Below, piece after piece: positions 1 through 7,409 of a stretch of DNA of 64,000 nucleotides (positions are counted from its first letter, which is position 1; each line of letters begins with the position of its first letter). The stretch comes from Salinigranum halophilum (GTDB lineage: Archaea > Halobacteriota > Halobacteria > Halobacteriales > Haloferacaceae). Position numbers and translations under genes: made by a program. The notes under the pieces were generated by a model. It saw only the letters and a program-made list of their open reading frames with translations. It was not told the origin of the DNA and did not search any database. The stretch lies in contig NZ_SSNL01000004.1 of assembly GCF_007004735.1 (NCBI RefSeq), positions 665,429-729,428 on the forward strand, written 5' to 3'.

Positions 1-2
1 AA

Positions 3-551
3 GAACTGTCTGAGATGACCGACCGTAGCAGGTCGACAGTCTGGCGAGCCGTCGAGTTCCTCGACGAACTCGGCGTCATACAGGTGCGAAAGACGACACA
101 GCGAAAGTACGTCTCTATCGACCCTGCACGATTACAGAAAGACGACCCGATACTCGGTCTCGAACAGACCGAGTACCACGCCCCGGTTCGTGCGTTCGTA
201 GAGAGCGTCGAGACCGCGGTCGAGAAGTCGGAGACAGTCGATCAGTTACTCGGGGTTCTCGTATTCGGGAGCGTCGCTCGCGGCGAGGCTGACCGGAAGA
301 GCGACATCGATGTGTTCGTCCTCGTCGACGGCAACCGAACGACTGCTCGCCGACTCATCTCGAACGTGGCCAGTGAACTCGGGGACAAACGATTCGACGG
401 AGATCGGTACACGTTCGAGCCGTTCGTCGAGACAGAAGCAAGTGCTCTGCGAGCGAGCGAAACGCTCCGTGGAATCGTCCAGGAAGGGGTCACCGTCTAC
501 GGCACCGACGAGTTCCAGCGACTCCGAACGGAGGTGATAAGCGATGAGTAG
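3..551 (+). CDS. MNT-type nucleotidyltransferase with N-terminal winged helix (5' partial)
   Basis: The reading frame is open from the window edge, so the N-terminus is missing; codons 3-14 (ELSE) continue a helix-turn-helix that runs through the first visible methionine at 15. Seen: a winged helix-turn-helix (about residues 1-50) and then the minimal nucleotidyltransferase signature GSVARGEADRKSDIDV (G-S-x10-D-x-D) near 270-320. In the known MNT/HEPN toxin-antitoxin family (type VII), MNT proteins adenylylate or AMPylate their HEPN partner. The stop codon overlaps the start of the next gene by 8 bp, which implies translational coupling and supports an antitoxin role. The HTH fusion suggests that it also autoregulates the operon (inference). 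Confidence 0.85.
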   Translation, partial: ELSEMTDRSRSTVWRAVEFLDELGVIQVRKTTQRKYVSIDPARLQKDDPILGLEQTEYHAPVRAFVESVETAVEKSETVDQLLGVLVFGSVARGEADRKSDIDVFVLVDGNRTTARRLISNVASELGDKRFDGDRYTFEPFVETEASALRASETLRGIVQEGVTVYGTDEFQRLRTEVISDE

Positions 552-1029
552 TACTCGAATCGAGACGTTAGTCGACGAGGTACAGGCTGCCTTCGACAAT
601 CGTCCCGACGAGGTCGAAGCTGGTCTGGAGACGAACGAAGCGGACATCCTTCAACTCCGAAAATCCTGTCGACTACTCGCAGGCGCAGAGACGCTGTTGA
701 CGCAGGGATTCTACACGTTGGTCATCGAGGCGTCGTTTGTCGCCATCGAGCGTGTCGTCGAGTTCAAACTCCTCGAAGGCGGTGTCGAACCGCGGGAGCT
801 TCCTGGAACACACCCTGGCGTATATACAGAAGCGACGAGACGTGGAATCCTCTCGGAACACGTCGCCGACAACCTCCAAGATCTGTGGCGGAACTACCGC
901 GCCAAGACGTATTATCAGGACGGACTCGCCGCGGGAGAGCGTGCAGAGAGGATGTACGACCTGGCGGCGGAGACCCACGAGTACGTCCTTAATCAGTCGA
1001 CGAAAAAGCACGAGTGCATCTGCAACTGA
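544..1029 (+). CDS. HEPN-like partner protein (putative toxin of MNT/HEPN pair)
   Basis: A 161-residue, mostly helical protein translated in an 8-bp overlap with the MNT gene. Near the C-terminus the segment RNYRAKTYY followed by a long amphipathic helix (residues about 115-155) matches the position of the HEPN ribonuclease motif RN-x(4-6)-H. The catalytic histidine position is occupied by tyrosine. Gene order, size and overlap fit an MNT/HEPN toxin-antitoxin module. Known HEPN toxins are RNases; this copy may be inactive, or may belong to the subgroup using Tyr near the active site. Function is therefore inferred from context more than from the motif. Confidence 0.65.
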   Translation: MSSTRIETLVDEVQAAFDNRPDEVEAGLETNEADILQLRKSCRLLAGAETLLTQGFYTLVIEASFVAIERVVEFKLLEGGVEPRELPGTHPGVYTEATRRGILSEHVADNLQDLWRNYRAKTYYQDGLAAGERAERMYDLAAETHEYVLNQSTKKHECICN

Positions 1030-1682
1030 TGTCTTCCACGAGTGCAAATGACGCTGCTGAGCGAATCAGCAGTTTGCTCGAGTTCGCCCGGGACGTTTCA
1101 GTTTCTCGCGAGTCAACTCCTCACGAGTCATAACGACTGCAAGGCGGAAACCCGCGACTTTAGGTTCGGGAGGAAGCCGACAACCCGTTACGTGAACGAG
1201 CCGATATCATGAGGTTATTAACCAACGCTGGTCGAATTCTGTTGGTTAATACTGTTCCGACGGGTACTCCACCGCATCCGGCGTGACTCCGTGCGGTCCG
1301 TGGTGCACTCGGTCGTCTTTGGGGTGTGGACGCGCTGGGCGTCGACACAGTTCGTGAGTGAACGCGAGTTCAGTGTGGGCGTCGCTGAGTGTCGACACCG
1401 TTCGCCCAGTTGGTGGTGCGACGTCTCGGTGAGGGTTTATATGCGAAGACGAAGCCAGCGTGTCCCAGCAGATGATGACTGCACAGACGAATTCGGTCAC
1501 ATTAGGGCTCGAGACACGCAGCGGGCGTTCCACCCAGCTGTCGAACACGCTCACGGCGGTTCGGCGTAGATGGATGACGCGCCTCAACATTCAGGGGGAG
1601 ACGCGGCGGCCGCAGCGACGATGGGTCGAGCAGATACTCAATCGACACTCCCACGGCCAGATGTTCGTGAGTCGCGGTCAGT
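1030..1682. other. Gap with IS-end-like hairpin and inverted repeat, no convincing gene
   Basis: No open frame here has convincing protein features. Around 1148-1180 an imperfect hairpin CCCG...CGGG followed by GAGGAAGCC resembles decayed right ends of IS200/IS605-type elements. The inverted repeat at 1217-1250 is listed separately. A TATA-like TTTATAT stands near 1436, about 25 bp before a GTG that opens a 113-codon frame of no recognisable content, which ends inside the following IS element. Confidence 0.4.
1217..1250. promoter_or_regulatory. Inverted repeat ATTAACCAAC-14-GTTGGTTAAT (copy 1)
   Basis: Perfect 10-bp arms at 1217-1226 and 1241-1250 with a 14-nt spacer. The core TTAACCAAC/GTTGGTTAA recurs as an inverted pair at 13975-14014 and 15358-15388, and as a lone half site at 40036-40045. 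Such dyads suit a dimeric DNA-binding protein; which one is unknown. Confidence 0.55.
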
Positions 1683-3140
1683 CTCACTTAGCTGAAAGAG
1701 AGGGCGCTAAGCCCCCTTCCTCAAGGAGCGACCGCAGGGAGCGAGTAGGGAAGGGATACAGCGCCCGCACGAGGAACAAACACGATAATCAGTACCCTTA
1801 ACATATCTCAGACTGCACGAGTTGACACGTCGCATGAACTACAGCCCACGCTTCCGGTTGTTCCCGACGACGGAGCAACGCAGAGCGATGGACTGGCAAC
1901 GAAACACCGTGCGACAACTCTACAACCACGCACTCAAGGAATTCAATCAAATACCCGAAGACGAAGGTACGCTCCGCCAGCGCGTCTGGATGGTCCGAGA
2001 CACGCTTCCAGCGATGAAAGATTGGTGGCCAGACCTCACACAGGTCTACTCAACCATCCTCCAGAAAGCCGTCGAACGCATCCGAGATAACATCCAGAAC
2101 CTCGGGAAACTCAAAGCCAAGGGCTACGACGTTGGGTCGTTGAACTGGAAGCCTCCACGAGATTTCAGGAGTTTCACGTATCGACAATCGGGCTTCGAAC
2201 TCGACAAAAAGAGTGGCCCGAACGGTCGAGGACTCCTCATACTCAAGAAACTCAAGGGAGAAACTCGGGAGATTCCAATCCGTCTCCATCGAGACCTTCC
2301 CGACCACGACTCCATCAAAGAAGTCACGCTCAAGAAAGACCCTACTGGTGCGTGGCACGTCTCGTTCTGCATCGAGACTGGGACGCCGGAGAAACCTGCC
2401 GTCGAAAGCATCGACACAGATGATACTGTGGGGATTGACCTTGGTGTTCTCAACTTCATCCACGACTCAGACGGGCGTTCCGTTGGGAGAGTTGACTTGG
2501 ATGACGACCGGAAACGACTCGAACGCGAGCAACGCTCGCTCTCCCACAAAGAATACGAGTCGAACAACTGGGAAGAACAGCGACGACGAGTCGCGAAGGT
2601 TCACGCGCGAATGTCGAACAAGAAGCACGACTACAAGCACAAACTTGCGCACTTCTACACCGCGGAGTATGACGCCGTGTTCGTTGAGAACCTCAACGTC
2701 AAGGGAATGCTCGAATCTGGGGATACTGCGCGGAACAAGGTGGATGTCGGTTGGCGAGGGTTCATCACGATTCTCGAACACCACGGTGAGAAGAACGGCT
2801 GTCACGTCGTGCAGGTTGACCCGCGTGGAACGACCAAGGAATGCGCGTCGTGTGGGGTCTCAACAGATAAGCCGTTGTGGGTTCGTGAACACTCATGCCC
2901 GACGTGTGGGTTTGAAATAGACAGGGATTGGAATGCGGCGTTGAACGTCCTCAATAAGGGACTCTCGAAACTAGGAGTGGTTCACTCCGAAGCAACGCCT
3001 GTGGAGACTGCGACCGCTGTGTCCACTGACGGGGGCGATTATTCGTCCATCGTCGTGGATGCAAGTCGCGTCACAGAAGCAGGAAGCCCCGCCCTCAAGG
3101 AAGCCGCGTCAGCGGCTGAGTAGGGCGGGGTAGTTCACTG
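1683..3140 (+). mobile_element. IS1341-type (IS200/IS605 superfamily) element with tnpB only
   Basis: The tnpB gene at 1834-3123 is flanked upstream by a GC-rich hairpin segment (about 1690-1765, GGGCGCTAAGCCCCCTTCC...) and downstream by a hairpin in which GCCCCGCCCTC (3090-3100) pairs with GAGTAGGGCGGGG (3118-3130). No tnpA is present, so transposition would need a Y1 transposase in trans. Boundaries are approximate because these elements lack terminal inverted repeats and target duplications. The right end abuts a truncated TFB gene. Confidence 0.7.
1834..3123 (+). CDS. tnpB: TnpB, RNA-guided nuclease of IS1341-type element
   Basis: 429 residues from the ATG at 1834; a TTG four codons upstream is in frame but the usual family start is MNY-. 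Seen: N-terminal OrfB helix-turn-helix region, RuvC-I Asp in GIDLGVLNF (about residue 202), RuvC-II Glu in FVENLNVKG (about 285), a four-cysteine zinc ribbon CASC/CPTC (337-358) and RuvC-III Asp in DRDWNAALN (about 365). All catalytic residues are present, so the nuclease looks intact. TnpB proteins are known to cut DNA guided by a right-end RNA (omega/reRNA) overlapping the 3' end of tnpB. The unusual C-terminal tail after the RuvC-III motif (about 50 residues) overlaps the region expected to encode that RNA. Confidence 0.93.
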   Translation: MNYSPRFRLFPTTEQRRAMDWQRNTVRQLYNHALKEFNQIPEDEGTLRQRVWMVRDTLPAMKDWWPDLTQVYSTILQKAVERIRDNIQNLGKLKAKGYDVGSLNWKPPRDFRSFTYRQSGFELDKKSGPNGRGLLILKKLKGETREIPIRLHRDLPDHDSIKEVTLKKDPTGAWHVSFCIETGTPEKPAVESIDTDDTVGIDLGVLNFIHDSDGRSVGRVDLDDDRKRLEREQRSLSHKEYESNNWEEQRRRVAKVHARMSNKKHDYKHKLAHFYTAEYDAVFVENLNVKGMLESGDTARNKVDVGWRGFITILEHHGEKNGCHVVQVDPRGTTKECASCGVSTDKPLWVREHSCPTCGFEIDRDWNAALNVLNKGLSKLGVVHSEATPVETATAVSTDGGDYSSIVVDASRVTEAGSPALKEAASAAE

Positions 3141-3146
3141 AGTGAG

Positions 3147-3512
3147 GTGCCTCCAACCCAGGCGTGGGCGGTCGACGCGGTCGTCGAGGTGCTGGGCGAG
3201 CGTGAAGGACTGTCGCTCGAGGTGTGTCTCGAACTCAGGCGGGTCGGCGAGTTCCTTCTGGAAATAGCGGACGAGGCGTGTATCGGACCGGGAACGACGC
3301 GGGTGACGGTCGCGGCTGCGGCGGTGTACGCGGCTGACCGGCTGACGGAGGGAAAGGTGGTGACCCAACAGGCGGTGACGGACGCGGCGAGGACGATTGT
3401 GCCGATGTCGAAACCCGTGGTCGCGGGGTACTCTCGTGAAGTGTACGATGCCTACGAGCGGAGATACGGGACGCGTGCGGTCGAGACGGTGCTGACGGGT
3501 CGGCTGGCCTGA
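3147..3512 (+). pseudogene. TFB-like fragment (second cyclin repeat only)
   Basis: 121 residues from a GTG. The segment VTVAAAAVYAADRLTEGKVV with the following helices matches the second cyclin repeat of archaeal transcription factor B, which contacts the BRE. The zinc ribbon, B-reader/linker and first cyclin repeat of a roughly 310-residue TFB are missing. The fragment begins 7-24 bp after the IS right end at 3123-3140, so the 5' part was probably removed by the insertion. Free-standing short TFB-like proteins do exist on haloarchaeal replicons, so expression of the fragment cannot be excluded. Confidence 0.6.
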
Positions 3513-3535
3513 GCAGGCCGGCTGGCTCTCTTTTT
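3506..3535 (+). terminator. Hairpin plus T5 terminator after TFB fragment
   Basis: GGCC (3506-3509) pairs with GGCC around 3516-3519 across the TFB stop, followed by TTTTT at 3531-3535. U-rich tracts are the main element of archaeal termination. Confidence 0.4.
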
Positions 3536-3670
3536 CTGCCCACCACCCACAACCCGCCCACGCCCCCCTCCCCACCCACCGCTCCGTGCTCGCGCCAAGG
3601 GCGCTGCGCGCGCAGCCACGACCGTTCTAACAGGTCAACCCATGGGCCATGTGTCAGCTATCTTTTTCAA

Positions 3671-3710
3671 GCCGAGAATCCCGCCGTTTACGGTGAGGAG
3701 GATGTCACAT
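3671..3710 (+). repeat. Solitary IS right-end remnant
   Basis: GAATCCCGCCGTTTACGG followed by TGAGGAGGATGTCA matches the right ends of the TnpB elements at about 10655-10683 and 41505-41533 (GGGGAGGATGTCA). No tnpB precedes it, so it is a leftover end or part of a guide-RNA scaffold. The 3536-3741 gap holds nothing else recognisable. Confidence 0.5.
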
Positions 3711-3741
3711 TGAGGGCGTATTCGGCAGAATCGGTCGACGT

Positions 3742-4110
3742 TCACTCGTGGAGCCAGTCGTACCATTCTCCGAGGTCGACGAGTTGGTTTTCGATGCTGT
3801 CCGTCCCATACTGTGTGAACACTTCGTCGACGGTGCGGGCAAGGCCCTCGGGGTCGGCATCTGGAAGTTTCTGGTCGTAGTAGAGCAGAATCCCCGCGTG
3901 GTCGTGTTCGTGGTGTAGTGGCTCGAAATCTTTCGCGTTGTTCGTCACCAAGACCGTCCCGGACTCACCACACCACCTGAGGAGTTCGGCGTCGCTCGTG
4001 TGCTCGCCGAACCGGTCCTTTGCCTGTTCGACCGTGTGGCCGCGTTCTCGGAGAAGTCGCTCGAAGACTCGGCCGACGTGCTCGTCGAGCAGAATCTGGA
4101 CGCTCGTCAC
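3742..4110 (-). CDS. DUF5615 PIN-like toxin
   Basis: 122 residues. N-terminal ILLDEHV (LLDE, conserved acidic start of DUF5615), then ERLLRERGH and D-x-F-GEHTSDAELL, and the strand TVLVTNNAKDF typical of Mut7-C/PIN-like folds, where conserved acidic residues bind metal. DUF5615 genes are known to pair with DUF433 antitoxins; here the start overlaps the end of a DUF433 gene by 4 bp. Predicted RNase toxin, activity untested. The C-terminal WYDWLHE is not part of the core fold. Confidence 0.88.
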   Translation of the reverse strand: MTSVQILLDEHVGRVFERLLRERGHTVEQAKDRFGEHTSDAELLRWCGESGTVLVTNNAKDFEPLHHEHDHAGILLYYDQKLPDADPEGLARTVDEVFTQYGTDSIENQLVDLGEWYDWLHE

Positions 4111-4382
4111 TGCACGGTCTCTTTGGGCTTCAGCGAGGACTCACGAACTCGCTCGAACGCCGCTTCGTTCGCGCCTTCGAGTTCACGCATCTCGTCGATG
4201 TGACCATAGTAGTACGAGAGCGCTTCGTACACGTCTGCAAGGGCCACATCAAGTTGATCTGCGACGTGAGCTGGGGATTGGCCGCTGTCGATCACCCGCG
4301 CAGCAACGTGGCGGACCCCGATGCGCGTGCCATCGATTCGTGGCTCGCCACCGAGCACGTCTTCGTCACGGGTGAGACTCAT
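4107..4382 (-). CDS. DUF433 antitoxin
   Basis: 91 residues. The DUF433 signature is clear: DVLGGEPRIDGTRIGVRHV (residues about 8-26) followed by the Q-SPAHVADQLD-V-LADVYEALSYYY helix-turn-helix region. These small proteins bind DNA and neutralise the downstream PIN-like toxin. It is the first gene of the two-gene operon with a 4-bp ATGA-type overlap into DUF5615. An A/T-rich promoter segment (TTATACC, near 4408-4414) lies upstream. Confidence 0.9.
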   Translation of the reverse strand: MSLTRDEDVLGGEPRIDGTRIGVRHVAARVIDSGQSPAHVADQLDVALADVYEALSYYYGHIDEMRELEGANEAAFERVRESSLKPKETVQ

Positions 4383-4439
4383 GCGGTGTGATAGACGCTC
4401 CCTTCGGTTATACCTTTTCGCGGGTGACTTCTCCCACGA

Positions 4440-5618
4440 CTAAAGTCGTGGGCTTCCCTCACTGAGGGTTAGCCCCACACTGTCTGGGGAGTTCGCAGGT
4501 TCCATCTCAATCTCACCGTTGGGTCCTTTGAGTACGACCTGCGTTTCGGGCTGAGCCACAACAGCCCCCACCGTCGATAGCGGACTCTGAATGTTCTTAC
4601 CGACGGCTCGTTTGCCGATGTTCGTCGCGCCATTCTTGTCGCCGTTGTCGTCCAGTCCACAGTCGTGGCACTCGACACGCCCTTGCACTCCCCGCGATGT
4701 GTTCTGCGACCCACACCGCCAGCACGTCACAGACGTGTCATACTCCTCGACCGGAAGACACTCTCGACCGTCAAGATGGGCTTTATACGTGAGGATGTTC
4801 GCCATCTTCGCGTACGGCATCTTGTGGGTCTTGTCGTTCACGTACCGACCCTTGTCGTTATCGAAGCGCAATCCAGTCATATCACCGAACACGAGGACGG
4901 CGTTGCGCTCCCGAGCGCGAGCGACGAGTTCGTTCGCCACCTGATGTAGTTCGTGTTCGACCGTTCTGGATTCCTTGTTCCCGAGGCGTTCGATGACCTG
5001 CGCTCCCGAGCGAACCTTCGCCTTTCCGATGGACTTGCGGAGTTGCTTGTAGTGTTCGCGGACACGGCGGACTTCCGCCCCGTGGAACTGTGTGTGCCGG
5101 TCTGAGAGGAACGTGCTGACGGCTATCCACTTCGCACCCATATCGACGGCGAGTACGTCGTCGTATTCGTCTGCGACGGCCACAGACCGCTTGCAGACGA
5201 GGTGGACGTACCATTCGCCGTCTCGGTGGACGAGTTCCGAGTCGCGGATGTACTCGTCGGTGAGCAGGTGCGCGTCCTTCTCGGGGACGCGGACGGGCAC
5301 CCAGATGCTATCTCCGCGCTCTTTCTCAGGGTTGTAGACGGGGAGTTTGAACCACCACGACGAGAGAACCGTATCCTCGTCGTGTTCGATGGTGATGCAG
5401 TCGTTGCGGAGGACGACGGGTTGCTCGGTGTCCGCTCGCGGGTTCTTGTTCGAGCGGACTTTGCCCGCCTGTTGTTTGGTGGCGGAGTAGAGGTTCGCGT
5501 CGTCGTCACCGTGAACGGCGTCTTGGAACGCGGAGTATTCGCGTTCGATGAGTCGGGCTTTCCGCTGAGTGAGCGAGTGGAGTTTGACCCGTACCGTGGT
5601 GGTGACTTCTCGATGCAT
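4440..5618 (-). CDS. tnpB: TnpB of IS200/IS605-type element, RuvC-II Glu replaced by Gly
   Basis: 392 residues from the ATG at 5618, 2 bp after the tnpA stop; an upstream in-frame start would run 30 codons into tnpA and is unlikely. RuvC-I Asp in AVDMGAKW (about 159), zinc ribbon CWRC/CHDC (299-320) and RuvC-III Asp in NGDKNGATN (about 327) are visible. The RuvC-II segment reads VLVFGDMTG, with Gly where canonical TnpB has the catalytic Glu (E-N/D-L). The same replacement occurs in the TnpB at 40208. Either a neighbouring acidic residue takes over or cleavage is impaired. Confidence 0.92.
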   Translation of the reverse strand: MHREVTTTVRVKLHSLTQRKARLIEREYSAFQDAVHGDDDANLYSATKQQAGKVRSNKNPRADTEQPVVLRNDCITIEHDEDTVLSSWWFKLPVYNPEKERGDSIWVPVRVPEKDAHLLTDEYIRDSELVHRDGEWYVHLVCKRSVAVADEYDDVLAVDMGAKWIAVSTFLSDRHTQFHGAEVRRVREHYKQLRKSIGKAKVRSGAQVIERLGNKESRTVEHELHQVANELVARARERNAVLVFGDMTGLRFDNDKGRYVNDKTHKMPYAKMANILTYKAHLDGRECLPVEEYDTSVTCWRCGSQNTSRGVQGRVECHDCGLDDNGDKNGATNIGKRAVGKNIQSPLSTVGAVVAQPETQVVLKGPNGEIEMEPANSPDSVGLTLSEGSPRL

Positions 5619-5620
5619 CG

Positions 5621-6010
5621 TTATTGTCCGGTCTGTGCTTCGATGTACTCCTCGATTATCTGACTCGACACCTCGCCTGCCGAAGAGACGAAGTACGAGC
5701 GCGTCCACAGTGATGGAAGACCGAAGTCGAACTCGTCGCGGAGGTTCCGCGAGGTGTAGCCCTTGACCTGTTGGATGATCTTGTTCGGAGCGAGTTTCGG
5801 ATCGCCCGTGATGAACAGATGTACGTGGTCGGGTTGGATTGCCAGTCGGAGGATGTCGAGGTCGAGTTCGTCGGCTTTCTCTTCGATGAGCTGTTCGAGG
5901 CGGTCGGCAACCTCATCTGTCAGCACCGGCTTGCGGTACTTCGGGCACCACACGAAGTGGTAGTGGAGGTTGTGAACCGACGTTCGCTCTCGACTGTACC
6001 CCCGTGGCAT
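5621..6010 (-). CDS. tnpA: TnpA, Y1 HUH transposase (IS200 family)
   Basis: 129 residues, the usual length for IS200 TnpA. The HUH metal-binding motif is in QPDHVHLFI (His 62 and 64) and the nucleophilic tyrosine is in VKGYTSRNL (Tyr 85). The N-terminus HNLHYHFVWCPKYRKPVL is the canonical family start. It catalyses peel-and-paste transposition of single-stranded DNA by recognising the end hairpins. tnpB follows immediately. Confidence 0.95.
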   Translation of the reverse strand: MPRGYSRERTSVHNLHYHFVWCPKYRKPVLTDEVADRLEQLIEEKADELDLDILRLAIQPDHVHLFITGDPKLAPNKIIQQVKGYTSRNLRDEFDFGLPSLWTRSYFVSSAGEVSSQIIEEYIEAQTGQ

Positions 6011-6149
6011 ACGATTAGATAAACGTCAATCTATATTAGGTGTTACGACTCCATCAACCCTCTGTCGGCTATCGAGGATGGCTTGTGTCGTGTGTGGTCG
6101 GATTCATCCCACGACTGAAGTCGTGGGCTTTCTCCTCGATTTTGTGTAA

Positions 6150-6245
6150 AGTTGAAGATGAAGCGGGCACTCGTCGGTATCCTACGTCGACGAGTGCTCG
6201 CTTCGTCTCTCTGTGGACATCGTGCGTACAAAACCCCGTCGTCAC
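6150..6245 (-). pseudogene. hicA: hicA toxin remnant cut by IS insertion
   Basis: Read on the minus strand from a GTG at 6245, the frame gives VTTGFCTHDVHRETKRALVD and continues VGYRRVPAS. This resembles the start of HicA (FSG-x-EVVKAL-x-VGY-x-RV-x-GSH) but lacks the catalytic histidine segment, and it ends where the IS200/IS605 element begins at about 6143. It lies just after hicB in the usual hicB-hicA order. Short and divergent, so moderate confidence. Confidence 0.4.
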
Positions 6246-6278
6246 TCCGCGGTGGTCGGTCCATGGGCTACACCTGCT

Positions 6279-6548
6279 TCACTCGAGCACATCTGGCGGT
6301 TCTTGGTCGCCAGTGGTGTTGTTCGCGGGGTCGATTCCCAGCGCCCGAAGTTCTTCGTCCGTCGGTTCACGTCCACGCGTCCCGGTGTGGACTGCAACAG
6401 CATCGTCGAGGTTGCCTAGTGCTTCCTCTCTGGACGCTCCCTGTGTGGTCACGCCCGTATCGACCTCTTTCGCAATCCACCAGCCGTCCTCTTGCTAGAG
6501 ACGAATCTCGCCTTCGTTGGTATCGCCGTGACGAGTCGAACTGGCCAT
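6279..6548 (-). pseudogene. hicB: hicB antitoxin with in-frame amber codon
   Basis: The minus-strand frame from ATG at 6548 to TGA at 6279-6281 is open over 90 codons except for one TAG (6495-6497, codon 18). The sequence after it, QEDGWWIAKEVDTGVTTQG with SREEALGNLDDAVAVHTG, is a clear HicB/UPF0150 partial RNase-H fold. The C-terminal tail PTDEELRALGIDPANN is the haloarchaeal type. TAG stands where the family usually has a Trp-like residue (IRLW), so a single G-to-A change explains it. The partner hicA is truncated, so the module is dead or nearly so. Confidence 0.7.
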
Positions 6549-6575
6549 CTTACCCCTCGTTGCCGGATGAACTGT

Positions 6576-6725
6576 TTACGGGCCCTGTTGGATGAGTCGA
6601 CGGAACACCTCCGACCGGTCGGCACTCATCTCCTCTTCACGTTCGGCGAATGCCTCCTCGTCTTCGTCCGAAATGCGCGTATCGACTGTTTTCGTCGGTA
6701 CAAAAGGGTGCGTTACGATACGCAC
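6576..6725 (-). CDS. Small ribbon-helix-helix (CopG-like) protein
   Basis: 49 residues from a GTG at 6725. The pattern TKTVDTRISDEDEEAFAE followed by MSADRSEVFRRLIQQ is a beta-strand plus two helices, as in small RHH antitoxins and regulators of haloarchaea. The stop after LIQQGP is earlier than in many relatives, so it may be C-terminally shortened. It precedes the broken hicB on the same strand with 28 bp between, but it is not part of a standard hicBA operon. An orphan antitoxin or local regulator is the likeliest role (inference). Confidence 0.5.
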   Translation of the reverse strand: MRIVTHPFVPTKTVDTRISDEDEEAFAEREEEMSADRSEVFRRLIQQGP

Positions 6726-6851
6726 TGGCTGTGACGACGGTCAGAACCCATGTCGAATCGGAACTGACGCCTGAACGTGACGGCTTTACCCGGTGCTAGA
6801 TATCAGTATATTTGTGCCAAAGCTAATATGCTTACTCGAGAGAGGTAACGT

Positions 6852-7406
6852 ATGACCAACGACCTCGCCGACGTGAACGAGCGTGTCGCCGAGGAGTGGA
6901 CGTCCGAGACCACTCCCGGCGAACGCGTTCGCACCGTGATGAAGCGGACGTACGACCCGCAGTCGGTTGCCACCATCGCCGAGCGCGCGCTGACCTCAGA
7001 GACGACCGCACGCAAGCATCTCGGCGTCCTCGCCGAAGACGGGGTCGTCGAGGCAGTCTCTCTCCCCGATACGCGCGGAACGTGGTACAAACGCTCTTCG
7101 CGCTCGGTCGTCCTCGAACGTGCGGGGCAGATACTCGACTCGGTCGATGTCGAGACCCTGTCGGAACGCGTCACGGAGCTTCGCGAGACCGTTCGTGAAT
7201 TCGAGGAACAGACCGGTGCAGAATCTCCACGCGCCGCGGCCATCGCTGGAGCGGATCTGGACTCGGCGGCAATGACGGAATGGCAGACGACACGTCGGAA
7301 TCTGAAGCTTGCACGGGCCGCACTCGCGCTCGCGGACGCGACTGATGCTGTCGAGGGTGACACGGGAACCACCGAGCACGGCGACCCAGCCGGTGTCATC
7401 GGCTGA
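6852..7406 (+). CDS. Winged-helix protein, DUF7342/TumA-like antitoxin
   Basis: 184 residues. A winged HTH spans about 20-75 (PQSVATIAERALTSETTARK then HLGVLAEDGVVE), followed by a helical region with probable coiled coil (ETLSERVTELRETVREFEEQ) and a helical C-terminus. A Shine-Dalgarno-like GAGAGGT lies 6-8 nt before the ATG and a TATA-like AGTATATTT about 40 bp upstream. The next gene starts 3 bp after the stop. The HTH-plus-DUF6516-like gene pair is the layout of TumA/TumE toxin-antitoxin modules, so this is the likely DNA-binding antitoxin (family assignment by recognition, not by search). Confidence 0.65.
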   Translation: MTNDLADVNERVAEEWTSETTPGERVRTVMKRTYDPQSVATIAERALTSETTARKHLGVLAEDGVVEAVSLPDTRGTWYKRSSRSVVLERAGQILDSVDVETLSERVTELRETVREFEEQTGAESPRAAAIAGADLDSAAMTEWQTTRRNLKLARAALALADATDAVEGDTGTTEHGDPAGVIG

Positions 7407-7409
7407 CGT

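Larger units (their letters stand above)
4428..6143 (-). mobile_element. Complete IS200/IS605-type element (tnpA-tnpB)
   Basis: It contains a Y1 transposase and tnpB in the same orientation, separated by 2 bp. Both ends carry subterminal hairpins of near-identical sequence: TCCCACGACTAAAGTCGTGGG at about 4432-4452 (right end) and TCCCACGACTGAAGTCGTGGG at about 6107-6127 (left end), the latter followed by GCTTTCTCCTCG. These are the structures that TnpA of this family recognises on single-stranded DNA. All catalytic residues of TnpA are present, so this copy could be active and could mobilise the tnpB-only elements nearby. It has inserted into a hicBA locus (6150-6548). Confidence 0.85.

Noticed and set aside
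1460..1801. 113-codon frame with GTG start behind a TATA-like TTTATAT
   Set aside because: No recognisable protein features, and its 3' half runs into the left end of an IS element.
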